The translations under genes and the position numbers were made by a program. The notes below the pieces were generated by a model that saw only the letters and a program-made list of their open reading frames with translations, ran no database searches and had not been told where the DNA came from. A DNA stretch of 64,000 bases from Brenneria alni. Its GTDB lineage: Bacteria > Pseudomonadota > Gammaproteobacteria > Enterobacterales > Enterobacteriaceae. This document shows positions 1-8,506 of this stretch, one piece after another. The stretch covers positions 35,682 through 99,681 of the forward strand of contig NZ_MJLZ01000008.1 of the NCBI RefSeq assembly GCF_003666245.1, written 5' to 3'. Numbering within the stretch: the first letter of the stretch is position 1; every line of letters begins with the position of its first letter.

Positions 1-1466
1 CCGTTGGTGTCTGCCACAATCCCCGACCCATTAATTTTGGGGCTGCCGGTAAGATTAGGGCTTGTCAACGACTTGTTTGTCAATGTCTCTGTACGCGTCA
101 ATGTTGCCACGCTCGTCGTTGTGTCGAGGGGTATAGCCAGCGTGATCTGACCTGTACTATCACCGCGATCAGACCGGCAATATATGCGCATTTGCGTGGC
201 ATTATCAACGTAGACGCCCTTCCAACGCCCGACAGTCCCCGCAGCTATATTTGTCGCTGTAAGTTCAACGCCGGGGTAACTCGCTACTTCTACACGCACG
301 TTCGATGTAAACGTTTTATCGCCAGCAATGGTCTGAGCGACACCCGATGTGACAATCGGAGAACTATTTGCTAATACACTACCCGCCAATAGATTTAAAG
401 TGCCCCCGTTGTTAGCACCTGAGCCGCCTGTACATTGAATCCGCGCATCACGGTCAACAACTGTTGTGCCAGAGTTAAAGTCAATATGTGGCGAACTAGC
501 AACGCCGTCAACACGCCCAATTTTTAGCTTTTGTGAACCGGTAGTGCCTAAAAGCTGGAATGATTCTGCACTAAAAGTCTTGGCACCAGTGATCGTTTGA
601 GAACCATCCAGCATTACTGCTGTGCCTGATGTGGCAACAGCTATACCGTTAAGCGTAAACGACCCCGCTACAACGTTAAGCGTGCCTGTTCCCACGGTAG
701 ATGTAGTGCCTCCGCTAGCGATAAGCCGCGCCCCATACACCGCGACACCAGTACTATAAAAATCAACGTACGGAGTGCCTGTCGTTCCATCTGTGCGGCC
801 TATAGCTACACCGCTTTGACCGTCAGTCCGTGCCACCGTGACATTCTGAGTAAACACTTTTTGCCCGGCTATGGTCTGCGCGGTATCAACAGTCACAGCT
901 CCCAAAAGAGTATTCTGCGCGTTCGCTGCGGCAGCCTCTGCGGCGGTTTTAGCAGCCATTGCGGTATTGGCGTCAGCGGTTGCAGATGCGCTGGCATTCT
1001 GTGCCGCAGTGACGGCGGCGCCGAGGTTCTGGGCGTACTGTGCGGCGGTGTTTTTTGCCTCAGTTGCCGTGGCTGCCGATGTTTGTGCGCTATTATCAAG
1101 GTTCTGCATTGTTGCCAGTTTAGCGGCAACCTCGGTCTGAATATCCCGAAAATAAACAATGATGGACGGCGTTACTGCTTGTTCTAATACCTGTTGTTCC
1201 AATAATTCATTGATCGTGGCTGGTTCGGTATTTTCATTGACAGAAACTGAACCATACAGGGTGTTATGTCCACCGCTTTGAATAGAAATGGAGTATTCGC
1301 AAATTTCCAACGGGATCGAGTAACTACCATCCTGATTGGTAGTCGCTGATACAGAAAACCCGTTTAATACAGACGGTCCATTCGTTAGCGCACTGAAGGT
1401 AATTTCTGCGTTGGCTACGGGCTGGCCTGCCGGGTTAATTAATATACCAGAGATTAAAACACTCAC
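1..1466 (-). CDS. Prophage tail fibre / side tail fibre, N-terminal part (runs off the left edge)
   Basis: The frame is open from a GTG at 1466 to the window edge, about 488 codons without a stop, so the gene is cut by the window rather than broken. The N-terminus (VLISGILINPAGQPVANAEITFSA) resembles the prophage tail-fibre N-terminal domain of lambda Stf-like proteins, which attaches the fibre to the virion. An Ala/Thr-rich helical stretch follows at about residues 105-165. After that come two or three similar blocks containing the phrase 'QTI(A/T)G.K.F', typical of beta-rich fibre shafts. The receptor-binding tip is missing. The GTG start overlaps the stop of the upstream gene (GTGA), indicating translational coupling. 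GTG is inferred because no ATG lies nearby in this frame. Confidence 0.85.
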   Translation of the reverse strand, partial: MSVLISGILINPAGQPVANAEITFSALTNGPSVLNGFSVSATTNQDGSYSIPLEICEYSISIQSGGHNTLYGSVSVNENTEPATINELLEQQVLEQAVTPSIIVYFRDIQTEVAAKLATMQNLDNSAQTSAATATEAKNTAAQYAQNLGAAVTAAQNASASATADANTAMAAKTAAEAAAANAQNTLLGAVTVDTAQTIAGQKVFTQNVTVARTDGQSGVAIGRTDGTTGTPYVDFYSTGVAVYGARLIASGGTTSTVGTGTLNVVAGSFTLNGIAVATSGTAVMLDGSQTITGAKTFSAESFQLLGTTGSQKLKIGRVDGVASSPHIDFNSGTTVVDRDARIQCTGGSGANNGGTLNLLAGSVLANSSPIVTSGVAQTIAGDKTFTSNVRVEVASYPGVELTATNIAAGTVGRWKGVYVDNATQMRIYCRSDRGDSTGQITLAIPLDTTTSVATLTRTETLTNKSLTSPNLTGSPKINGSGIVADTN

Positions 1467-2125
1467 GCCTGCGTACTCCCGTTGTATTGCGCCTGTTTTT
1501 TCTGTCCGGCAGCGGTATCAGTTTGGGTTTTAACGCCAAGCAGGTCGACAAAGGTTTGATAATGCTGAGAGGCAAACGCCGCGTTATTTCCGTTCTCACT
1601 GTCTTTACTGAAAGCACGAAATATAATCCACTCCAGTACAGGATTTACATACAGATCATCAATCGGAAATTCCCGAACATTAATCGGGCCAAGATCGGAA
1701 ATACTGGCCGGAGCAGGCAAACGGGCCACGTTAACTTCAAGCTGAACCCCAGCAAGCGCACCAGGGAAGACAAAGAATGTTTGCGGTGTTTGCTCGTCAT
1801 AACAGTAACGCTCAATTGGCCCGGTCATTGAATGCCAGTCTGGATACTGGTAATCCAGCGCATCACGCGGAAATGGCTGAATTGCGCGCCCACCAATTAC
1901 CCGCGTTATTTCCAGTAAACGGATAGCCCCATCAGGGATTTGCTGCCGCGTTCCGGGAGCACAATCAAATATTTCAATAGACGATCCGGCATCTGGTCGC
2001 ATGATAATGACAGCGTTAATGGCGTCATTAAAATAGTCCAGCAGTTCGGATTTGGGCCAGCGCAGCCATAGAGAATCCATCAGCAGGGTGTTGGCCCGGC
2101 CAATAATGTCATTGATCGTTGTCAT
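1463..2125 (-). CDS. Phage head-tail connector / adaptor-like structural protein
   Basis: A 220-residue soluble protein encoded just before the tail fibre and after a similar-sized virion gene. It opens with a helical segment (MTTINDIIGRANTLLMD...), with W/F-rich beta segments in the middle and a Gln/Ala-rich tail. Size, position and composition fit the adaptor or tail-tube-like proteins of podovirus-type phages, which sit below the portal ring. No catalytic motif is visible. It starts at ATG 2125 overlapping the preceding stop (TGATG) and ends overlapping the tail fibre start, so it belongs to a tightly coupled late operon. The adaptor role is inferred from context and general resemblance, not from a diagnostic motif. 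Confidence 0.6.
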   Translation of the reverse strand: MTTINDIIGRANTLLMDSLWLRWPKSELLDYFNDAINAVIIMRPDAGSSIEIFDCAPGTRQQIPDGAIRLLEITRVIGGRAIQPFPRDALDYQYPDWHSMTGPIERYCYDEQTPQTFFVFPGALAGVQLEVNVARLPAPASISDLGPINVREFPIDDLYVNPVLEWIIFRAFSKDSENGNNAAFASQHYQTFVDLLGVKTQTDTAAGQKKQAQYNGSTQA

Positions 2126-2721
2126 CAGTAGAATTCGTGTCGGCGTACCGGGTTGTGGAACCCGGTTATTGGGGAATTATTAAGGGCATCACGATAGGCA
2201 CGGCGGTAGCCATCAGTGAATAACGCTCGGAAATAGGCCGCTCGCTGCGGATCACTCCACGGCCTGCCGGGCATCAGGTATAAATCATCCAGCGCGCCTG
2301 CGGCAATCACATCAATGTAATCATCGGCCAGTGCGTCGGGGACTTCACTGGCGTTGCGCCGGGGTTCAACAGCAAAGAGGATTTCCACCCGTCCGAATGC
2401 ACGGTTAAACGAGATATGGTTGGCGGATATCACGGCAAAGTCGATACCAGCCAGCAGTTCGCGTCCTGACGCATCGGCATTGTTCAGGCGCTCGCTGTAA
2501 TCTTTCACCTGGAGGCGCTTGACGCATTTCACCTGATTATTTTCCGTCAGCGCATGCGTGGCGCCAGCGGCCACATTTTCAAGCGTCAACGTGTCACGAC
2601 AAAACAGCGATTCACGGCAGAACGTGATAGCAGCCTCAAGCGCAGATTGCCGCATCATCAAATCTAACGGGCCGCTGATATGCTTGCGGATCACAGGCAG
2701 AAACACGTCAAGCGCAGCCAT
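2125..2721 (-). CDS. Phage structural protein, probable head completion/adaptor
   Basis: A 198-residue protein coupled to both neighbours: its start overlaps the upstream stop (TAATG) and its stop overlaps the next start (TGATG). The N-terminus (MAALDVFLPVIRKHISGPLDLMMRQSALEAAITFCRES) is amphipathic helix. The middle predicts beta strands, and the C-terminus is Arg/Tyr-rich. Similar proteins of about 200 residues sit between coat and tail genes in podovirus-like prophages and are assigned as connectors. I recognise no specific family motif. The call rests on gene order between coat-side genes and the tail fibre. Confidence 0.55.
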   Translation of the reverse strand: MAALDVFLPVIRKHISGPLDLMMRQSALEAAITFCRESLFCRDTLTLENVAAGATHALTENNQVKCVKRLQVKDYSERLNNADASGRELLAGIDFAVISANHISFNRAFGRVEILFAVEPRRNASEVPDALADDYIDVIAAGALDDLYLMPGRPWSDPQRAAYFRALFTDGYRRAYRDALNNSPITGFHNPVRRHEFY

Positions 2722-3161
2722 TATTCCACCCCGGATTTCGCTTTAATGGCTTCACGGACACGCACGCGGAACGCATCGACTTTTTCTTGCGCGCCTTGCT
2801 TTACCTCCAAATCTTCCGACTCAACCAGCGTTGCCAGTTGCACCGATGTCAGCTTCGCCAGATCAATATCATCATTACCAATCTTCACCACAAAGCTGCT
2901 CGCCGCCGCCAGCGCCTGCAATCGCGCCAGTTCGTCGGCTTCGGCTCTCGCTTTAGCTTCTTCGCTATCCGCTTTCTGTTCCAGTACGGATTCAACTTCG
3001 CTTGCCCGGACAAAGACGGTCGGGAAATCCAGTAACTGATGCGCGATAGCACTTTCAACATCAACGGGCTGAAGACGAGGAAATACCAGCCGGGAGCCGG
3101 TTAACGTATCCCGCTTTTTGTCCTTCGGCCCGATGTAAACAACGGAAATTGTTTCTGCCAT
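2721..3161 (-). CDS. Phage virion-region protein of unknown function
   Basis: A 146-residue protein with a short beta-rich N-terminus (AETISVVYIGPKDKKRDTLTGSRLVFPR), a charged Ala/Glu-rich helical middle (residues about 60-90), and a Lys/Glu-rich end. It starts at ATG 3161 behind an AAGGA ribosome site. It is the first gene after a structured spacer that separates it from the decoration-protein gene, and the first of four coupled genes leading to the tail fibre. The N-terminal part resembles small proteins annotated near head-tail joining genes in podophages. No function can be assigned from sequence. Confidence 0.5.
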   Translation of the reverse strand: MAETISVVYIGPKDKKRDTLTGSRLVFPRLQPVDVESAIAHQLLDFPTVFVRASEVESVLEQKADSEEAKARAEADELARLQALAAASSFVVKIGNDDIDLAKLTSVQLATLVESEDLEVKQGAQEKVDAFRVRVREAIKAKSGVE

Positions 3162-3185
3162 TTTTCAGGTTCCTTAACAAAGAAA

Positions 3186-3348
3186 ACCCGCCGCAGCGGG
3201 TGAGGTTGCTGACAAAGTAGCCTGTAAGCCTGAGATACACGGGCCTACCGTACCGAGGGGCGCTCCGGCGGCTTACGCCGCTACGACCCCTCAGCACGCT
3301 TTCCCTAATAAGGAACTTTGTCAATGGTCTGACCCGCCGCAGCGGGTG
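3186..3348 (-). repeat. Structured spacer bounded by two identical hairpins
   Basis: The same 17-base hairpin sequence (ACCCGCCGCAGCGGGTG) occurs at 3186-3202 and 3332-3348 in direct orientation. Between them an outer inverted repeat, GACAAAGT (3211-3218) and ACTTTGTC (3315-3322), encloses a GC-rich fold with an inner GCGGC-TTAC-GCCGC stem. On the transcribed minus strand this can form a compact RNA of about 110 bases. No gene is apparent in the spacer. It may be a pair of terminators around an inserted small repeat element, or an RNA that shapes expression between the decoration gene and the downstream virion genes. Confidence 0.5.
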
Positions 3349-3367
3349 TATATGGAGATGAGGCTGA

Positions 3368-3751
3368 TTAGTAGCCGACGGCGACATACTTCACGTTAAC
3401 CACCAACCGCCCGGTTGCCGCACCGCCAGCAATGACAGCGGTAATTTTCTCGCCAGCGGTGACGGTACTGTATGGCGAAACCGGTACACTCCTGGCTACG
3501 GCTGCCGCATGACTGGCGGCGGCAACCAGCGTCTGATCGCCGCTTTTAATCGTCACGGTGACGTCGGCCCCCAGCGCTTCGCTGACCACATCAACAGAAT
3601 AAATACGCATACCGATCGGCATTTCCAGCAATTCAACCACATCGCCGATTGCCGCCGCTGATAACGTAACGCTGCTCTCCGCAATGGACAGATTGCCCTG
3701 CGGCCCTTGATACACCGCATCCCGAATGGATGGCGCTTGAATAATTGCCAT
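3368..3751 (-). CDS. Probable capsid decoration / head protein
   Basis: A 127-residue Ala/Val-rich protein that appears almost entirely beta-strand (VTVTIKSGDQTLVAAAS..., RLVVNVKYVAVGY at the end). It is encoded directly downstream of the major coat gene, with an intrinsic terminator between them. Small beta-rich proteins beside the coat gene are commonly capsid decoration or stabilising proteins. The start at 3751 has a good GGAGAA ribosome site. No catalytic motif, signal peptide or membrane segment is seen. The role is inferred from position and composition. Confidence 0.5.
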   Translation of the reverse strand: MAIIQAPSIRDAVYQGPQGNLSIAESSVTLSAAAIGDVVELLEMPIGMRIYSVDVVSEALGADVTVTIKSGDQTLVAAASHAAAVARSVPVSPYSTVTAGEKITAVIAGGAATGRLVVNVKYVAVGY

Positions 3752-3767
3752 AGAATTTTCTCCGAAT

Positions 3768-3793
3768 AAAACAGAAAGCAGGCCGAAGCCTGC
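3768..3793 (-). terminator. Intrinsic terminator after the coat gene
   Basis: On the minus strand GCAGGC-TTCG-GCCTGC is followed by a T-rich run (TTTCTGTTTT). A UUCG tetraloop closes the stem. It lies between the coat gene stop and the decoration gene start. Confidence 0.7.
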
Positions 3794-3808
3794 CGTTAAG
3801 GGATGGGA

Positions 3809-5032
3809 TTAGCGACCAGTGGTGATCGCCGAGTCAACAACGATAATGCCGTGGTCATTCAGGCGGCCATCTTTCTGTTTGAACTGGATCTTCTTCAGAC
3901 CGTTCACCCAGCGAATCGACACTTCCGTACCGTTGCCGTGATCGACCTTCTCTTCGTGATAACCGAAGTGGCCGCCGCCTTCACCGGAACCATAAGCATT
4001 CGCCAGCGCCTGGCCGCCCAGCAGCAATGCGCGGTCAATGGTCGTACCGGCTTCTTTCTGGGATACCGTGGCCGCCAAATCATTATTAGACACGTCTACC
4101 ACGGAGCCCGCATTAAAGCGGATCGGCATTCCGGTGTATTTACGCACCAGGATATTTCGCCACATCGCGCATTCGCCCTTAAACAACGGATGATCAAAGC
4201 CTTTAGAGCGTTGAATAGCGCGGGACAGCATCGCCTGCCAGTCCTTGCCAGAGGTAGAGGTGTACCAGTCATTCCACTGGCGCGGCGTCACGTTCAGGAC
4301 GAAGTAAGGATCCTCGTTCGCCATTTCGTCTTTCGACATTTTGACCGGCTGAAGCGGATGCGCCATTTCATCAATGAACAATGACAGGTTATCCACTACC
4401 GACAGCGAGAACAGATCGGCTGCGTCCAGACCTTCAAACGTGGTCGCGTCACCGGCATAGAAGTGGCGGTCGTAGGTGGGCGGCAGTACATCATTAATCA
4501 TGATTTTGCCGAACTCATGGTGACTGGCCAGCGGCAGGATGGTGTCATCAGCAATGAAGTCACCGCGGGCGCCAGCCAGATGAACAGTACCGCACTGATC
4601 TTGGAGGTCATTGAAGTACGTCCCCAGCAGAGTACGTGCGGTTTTGTTCAGGTTATGCTTGAAGCGCTGCTCTGACATTTTGCCGCCAGCATCCACCAGG
4701 TGACGGCCCTGATTGATCTTTAACGAGAAATCGGCGAATGCCAGATTTTCACCTCGGCCTGCCAGCTTCTCATCGCCCATCGTCGGACGCTTGGACAGCT
4801 TATGGACGATCTGCATATCCACTTCATCGCCTTTGTTCTTTTGCAGATCGGTGATGCGCACTACCGGCGCGGTGTAACTGGTTTGTTTAACGCCTTTTTT
4901 ATCCGGCGTAACAGCTTTCGGCGCTTCCTGCTGTTCCGTCATGATGTTGACGAAAGAGCGATTGCGATTGGCTGCAGTAAACAGCGCAACCTGCATCAAC
5001 TTATTCGCCTGGGCAGTGGTAATTGTCGTCAT
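3809..5032 (-). CDS. Major capsid protein, N4-gp56 / DUF4043 type
   Basis: A 407-residue protein, the coat subunit that builds the prohead with the scaffold. The N-terminus (TTITTAQANKLMQVALFTAANRNRSFVNIMT) and the segment around KGDEVDMQIVHKLSKRPTMGDEKLAGRGENLAF resemble the N4-gp56 family of HK97-fold major capsid proteins. The basic ring-like segment RHLVDAGGKMSEQRFKHNLNKTAR is also typical. It starts at ATG 5032 behind GGGAG. Order is portal, scaffold, coat, as in many tailed phages. Terminators flank the gene on both sides, which may set its high stoichiometry relative to its neighbours. Family assignment is by recognition of these segments; fold was not tested. Confidence 0.85.
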   Translation of the reverse strand: MTTITTAQANKLMQVALFTAANRNRSFVNIMTEQQEAPKAVTPDKKGVKQTSYTAPVVRITDLQKNKGDEVDMQIVHKLSKRPTMGDEKLAGRGENLAFADFSLKINQGRHLVDAGGKMSEQRFKHNLNKTARTLLGTYFNDLQDQCGTVHLAGARGDFIADDTILPLASHHEFGKIMINDVLPPTYDRHFYAGDATTFEGLDAADLFSLSVVDNLSLFIDEMAHPLQPVKMSKDEMANEDPYFVLNVTPRQWNDWYTSTSGKDWQAMLSRAIQRSKGFDHPLFKGECAMWRNILVRKYTGMPIRFNAGSVVDVSNNDLAATVSQKEAGTTIDRALLLGGQALANAYGSGEGGGHFGYHEEKVDHGNGTEVSIRWVNGLKKIQFKQKDGRLNDHGIIVVDSAITTGR

Positions 5033-5049
5033 ATTGACTCCCTAAAAAT

Positions 5050-5072
5050 GAAAAACCCGCACGCGGCGGGTT
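5050..5072 (-). terminator. Intrinsic terminator between scaffold and coat genes
   Basis: Minus strand: AACCCGC, five-base loop, GCGGGTT, then four T residues. It lies in the 59-base gap between the scaffold stop and the coat start. Confidence 0.7.
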
Positions 5073-5091
5073 ATGAGTTAACAGTTTTCAA

Positions 5092-6141
5092 TCAGATGAC
5101 TTGTTCTAACAACGCCTCAATCTGTGCGTCTGTCATACCCGCAAACATGGCCTGTAACTGTTCAGGATCGGCATTCGCCGCCTGTTCGAGTGGTGACGCG
5201 GCGCTGCTGCTGGTTGTTGAACCGACATCTGACGGCGAGGCGGGTAATTGCGCAGCCGCTGTTGCCAGTGCGGCGGCGGCTTTTTTCTGAATCTCTTCGG
5301 CTGTCGGCTGTTTGGCATCCTGCGGAGGTGCACTCTCCACAGCTTCACCGTATGCAGCGCGAGTACGTTTAGCGACTTCGCCAAATCGTTCAGCGAGTGG
5401 TTTGCCTTTCCATACGGGGTCATTTTTGAGTGTTTCATCAATGTGAACGGCTAGCGTAAAGCGATCCGGATCGCCGGTCTGCCAGGCTTTCAAATCCGGC
5501 GTTGCGTCGAGAGCGGACATAACAGGGTCAGCACCGGAGGACTGCTGCGCCGCTGGCGCTGCCGGTTGCTGTTCCTGCAGGTACTCCACTTTCTGCACCA
5601 GCGCATCCAACACGCCAGCAAGTTCAGGAAATGAATCACGCACACCATCTATCTGCTCCGGCGTAATCTGGGTTTTTTCGGGTAACTGTGCAGGCTGTAA
5701 TCCGGCTGCGTTGATTTGGCGCGTGAGCACGTCAAGCTGACGCTTCGTTTCCGCCAGTTCAGCGGCGGTGCGCTGACTGGATTGTGCCAGACGTTGCTTA
5801 TCGGCGCGTTCCGCTTCCAGCACGCCATACGGAATGACATGTTTACCATCGCGGCTCAGAATGCCTTTAGGCAAACTATCCCCTTCCGGCCCGGCTGTTT
5901 CAGCCCCGGTCTGTTGAGTACCAACCTGTTGTTCAGCAGTTACGTCCGGCGTCGACGTATTGGTATCGCCCTTGTTTTCCTGCTGCGTTAATGGGTTGGT
6001 TTTCGCTGCCAGATCGCCAGCGTTTACAGTCGTATCTGCGGCGGACGTATCAGAAACCTCCACGTCACCGATGCTATCCAGCAATGCTTCCAGTTCTTCC
6101 GGGGTTTCGTTACCTGTTAAATTCTCAATATCGATGCTCAC
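5092..6141 (-). CDS. Capsid scaffolding protein
   Basis: A 349-residue acidic, Gln/Ala-rich, low-complexity protein directly before the coat gene. It has an acidic N-terminus (residues about 1-60), long helical and coiled-coil-like stretches with many Gln and Ala (about 110-200), and a short helical C-terminus (PEQLQAMFAGMTDAQIEALLEQVI) of the kind that binds coat subunits. These are the usual properties of tailed-phage scaffolds, which template prohead assembly and then leave. The start is a GTG at 6141 behind AGGAG; no ATG fits. Position between portal and coat supports the call. No protease motif is seen, so exit rather than cleavage is likely. Confidence 0.8.
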   Translation of the reverse strand: MSIDIENLTGNETPEELEALLDSIGDVEVSDTSAADTTVNAGDLAAKTNPLTQQENKGDTNTSTPDVTAEQQVGTQQTGAETAGPEGDSLPKGILSRDGKHVIPYGVLEAERADKQRLAQSSQRTAAELAETKRQLDVLTRQINAAGLQPAQLPEKTQITPEQIDGVRDSFPELAGVLDALVQKVEYLQEQQPAAPAAQQSSGADPVMSALDATPDLKAWQTGDPDRFTLAVHIDETLKNDPVWKGKPLAERFGEVAKRTRAAYGEAVESAPPQDAKQPTAEEIQKKAAAALATAAAQLPASPSDVGSTTSSSAASPLEQAANADPEQLQAMFAGMTDAQIEALLEQVI

Positions 6142-6244
6142 GTTATGACTCCTGCACGTCTATTTGTCGGATAGATCCGAAAGGGTTGAGGCGTATCGCT
6201 GCCCATGCGAATAAGCGCGCTGTTGCCAAAGCGCTTATCGGCAC

Positions 6245-6271
6245 AAACAAAAACGCCCTCCGAAGAGGGCG
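6245..6271 (-). terminator. Intrinsic terminator upstream of the scaffold gene
   Basis: Minus strand: CGCCCTC-TTCG-GAGGGCG followed by TTTTTGTTTG, a classical intrinsic terminator. It is the second terminator in the portal-scaffold gap, after the one at 6306-6336. Confidence 0.8.
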
Positions 6272-6305
6272 AGGACGGACCAACAACAAGGGATAATCAG
6301 GCATA

Positions 6306-6364
6306 AAAAAACCGGAGCAGCTTTTAAGGCATACTCCGGTATCTTTCTGGAATTTAGCGCGTAT
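6306..6364 (-). repeat. Second copy of the late-promoter -10/terminator cassette
   Basis: This 59-base stretch matches 12877-12935 at 57 of 59 positions. Read on the minus strand it contains TAAATT (6351-6356), then a hairpin with an ACCGGAG/CTCCGGT stem and a run of T. Seventeen bases before TAAATT is TTGCAC (6374-6379), a weak -35. The other copy is the presumed Q-controlled late promoter with its immediate terminator. This copy lies between the portal stop and the scaffold start. Confidence 0.75.
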
Positions 6365-6382
6365 TTATTTTTAGTGCAATAC

Positions 6383-8506
6383 CTACACTGCAATCGCGTC
6401 TACCTGAGCCTGAATGCTCTGCATCATCTGTGATTTCAATGCCTCCACCTCCATATTCATGTTCTCCATATCCTGCAAAATTCGTCCGGTTTCCGCCTGC
6501 GTCTTTGCATCACCAAAGCGCTGGCTGTTGGTTAACGCCTGTTCGCGTTGCGCCGCTGCCGCTATACGTTGTGCCTCGGCTTCCAGCTTCGCCACCTTCC
6601 CTGCAATCTCGCGCATTGCCAGTTCTTGCTGTTGCATCTGCAATTGTTGCTGTTGCTGGGCGGCCTGTTGCTCTTCCGGCGTCATTTCATCTGGCGCTTT
6701 CGGCGTGCCCAATGCGCTGCGGATCCGTTCGATAAACTCGGCTTTCTTCGGTACATCCAGCAGTTCTACCCACATATCCAACACGGTAGCCTGTACCTGC
6801 GGCGGCAGGCCGGTGATAACCTGAGACATACGTTCAGCCAATTGTGATTTATAAGCTGGCGTTTGCTGAATCGGCGCCAGCGCAATATGCGCCCGTAGCC
6901 GGGAAACATCGTTATTCATGCCGCCATCGGATTCTTCATTGATGGTGACGGACTTGCGGCGGCGCGGATCGTCGCGATTAATTACCACGGCATAATTGCG
7001 GCGGCGTTTGAGGTCGTCCAGCAGATAGGAAAGCAGCAGTTGCCCAACCTGCTGGCAGGCAAACTGATAGTTATCGTTGATTTCCGCCAGCGTGGTCGCG
7101 CCCTGCTCAACCAGATTGCTGATTGCTACGCCGGAAGATGCATTTGACTCCTGCCCCAGAAAAGCGGAGTACACGCCCATGCCGTCCTGGATCAACTTCA
7201 TGCTTTCCTGCATGACCTGAAACTGTTGCTGGGCCACCTGAAAATCCTGCTCAATTTTCAGCGCATCAGAGGCAGTAGTTTTGTTGGCTCGTTTGGGATT
7301 GAGATTGATCACCCCGTCCGGGCGCTCCGCTTCCTCGACCAACTGCTTGTCTGTCATATTGGTCGCGTCTTCATCTTTGATAATCCGCTTGGCCTGCAAC
7401 AACCAGGTTAATTTAATCCGGCGGAAATTCACTTCATCCTGAGCGGGGATAGCACGGCAGGCGAGCCCATAGGGTGCGCCCGTTTTATCTTTGCGATACC
7501 CCCAGAACGGCACCAGCGGGAACATGCCCTGTGGCGCTTCACACGGACGGTCGGCAATAAAATGCGGCCCGACATACCACGCTTCACGAATACGGCTTAC
7601 TCGCGCCATCGACACGGATACTCTGCCCGTCGCCAGCGCCACTGCGTGCATCACATTATTTTTATCGAACTGGATAATCCGTCCATTCGATAGCTCCATT
7701 ACCGGCAAACGTTGATAGGTGCGGTAATAAACCACCTGCAACAGAACTCTCTTGCGATTCGATGATATCCATTCGCTATCCTGACGGCTCCATGAGTGAT
7801 ACTCCTCATAGCCGCTGATCAGGTTGGATTCCTGCCCTTCAGCCAGATCGGACTCAACAAACCCTTTCCACTCATGCACCGAGTAATCAATCACATCCGC
7901 TTTATGCGGGAACGTACCTTTTACCTCATCAACATCCATCCAGCGCTTGCGCATCAGCCAACGGCAATCGCTTAGATCCGCCTCACGGCTGAACCAGTCC
8001 CAGAACACTTCGTTACGATGAACCGTGCTGACCTTATAACGGTTGCCGAACGGATCGCTGTTCCGGCGCACCTCAACCCATGACAGTCCGGCTTTAATCT
8101 GATCGGCGTAGGCATCACTGCGAGCCTTGTTCAGCCCTGACAATCGGCAGGCATCAGAGAACTCGGCATTCACCGCCTCGGCCAGTTGTTCCATTTCTTC
8201 ATTAGGATCGTCAGCAATGACCATCAAATCGGTACGGGTCTTGGCCTCCATCCCCAGCACGCCGTCAATGGTCGGCGCAATCAGGTTATGCATGGTCAGC
8301 GGCTGCCCACGCTCACGCAGCTTCGCCACCAACTCCGGCGCCAGTTGATCACCATCGTAATAAGCACAGGCGGTATTGGCTGTGGTGCGCCAGTCTGGTT
8401 GAGCGTCAATATCCGATGAAATATCCAGTAGTTGACGCTGTGTGAAGCGATCGCGATTATCCTGCTGCTGTGGCCGGGCCTCAGCTTCAATAATGGCTGT
8501 ATTCAT
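6383..8506 (-). CDS. Portal protein
   Basis: A 707-residue protein forming the dodecameric DNA gateway at one capsid vertex. The size equals that of P22/Sf6-type portals. The N-terminal half has the mixed W/Y-rich core (about residues 40-420), including a segment with VFWDWFSREADLSDCRWLMRKRWMD, seen in podovirus portals. The last about 100 residues are a long Gln/Ala/Met-rich helix (EEQQAAQQQQQLQMQQQELAM...), matching the helical barrel of P22-like portals. ATG at 8506 overlaps the terminase stop (TGATG), so it is translationally coupled; an upstream in-frame TTG at 8509 is a less likely start. Downstream lies the duplicated promoter/terminator cassette. Confidence 0.85.
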   Translation of the reverse strand: MNTAIIEAEARPQQQDNRDRFTQRQLLDISSDIDAQPDWRTTANTACAYYDGDQLAPELVAKLRERGQPLTMHNLIAPTIDGVLGMEAKTRTDLMVIADDPNEEMEQLAEAVNAEFSDACRLSGLNKARSDAYADQIKAGLSWVEVRRNSDPFGNRYKVSTVHRNEVFWDWFSREADLSDCRWLMRKRWMDVDEVKGTFPHKADVIDYSVHEWKGFVESDLAEGQESNLISGYEEYHSWSRQDSEWISSNRKRVLLQVVYYRTYQRLPVMELSNGRIIQFDKNNVMHAVALATGRVSVSMARVSRIREAWYVGPHFIADRPCEAPQGMFPLVPFWGYRKDKTGAPYGLACRAIPAQDEVNFRRIKLTWLLQAKRIIKDEDATNMTDKQLVEEAERPDGVINLNPKRANKTTASDALKIEQDFQVAQQQFQVMQESMKLIQDGMGVYSAFLGQESNASSGVAISNLVEQGATTLAEINDNYQFACQQVGQLLLSYLLDDLKRRRNYAVVINRDDPRRRKSVTINEESDGGMNNDVSRLRAHIALAPIQQTPAYKSQLAERMSQVITGLPPQVQATVLDMWVELLDVPKKAEFIERIRSALGTPKAPDEMTPEEQQAAQQQQQLQMQQQELAMREIAGKVAKLEAEAQRIAAAAQREQALTNSQRFGDAKTQAETGRILQDMENMNMEVEALKSQMMQSIQAQVDAIAV

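Noticed and set aside
816..1187. Several ORFs on both strands inside the first 1.5 kb
   Set aside because: They lie opposite or out of frame to a continuous minus-strand frame that runs off the window edge and has tail-fibre features; the low-complexity Ala/Thr codons create the shadows.
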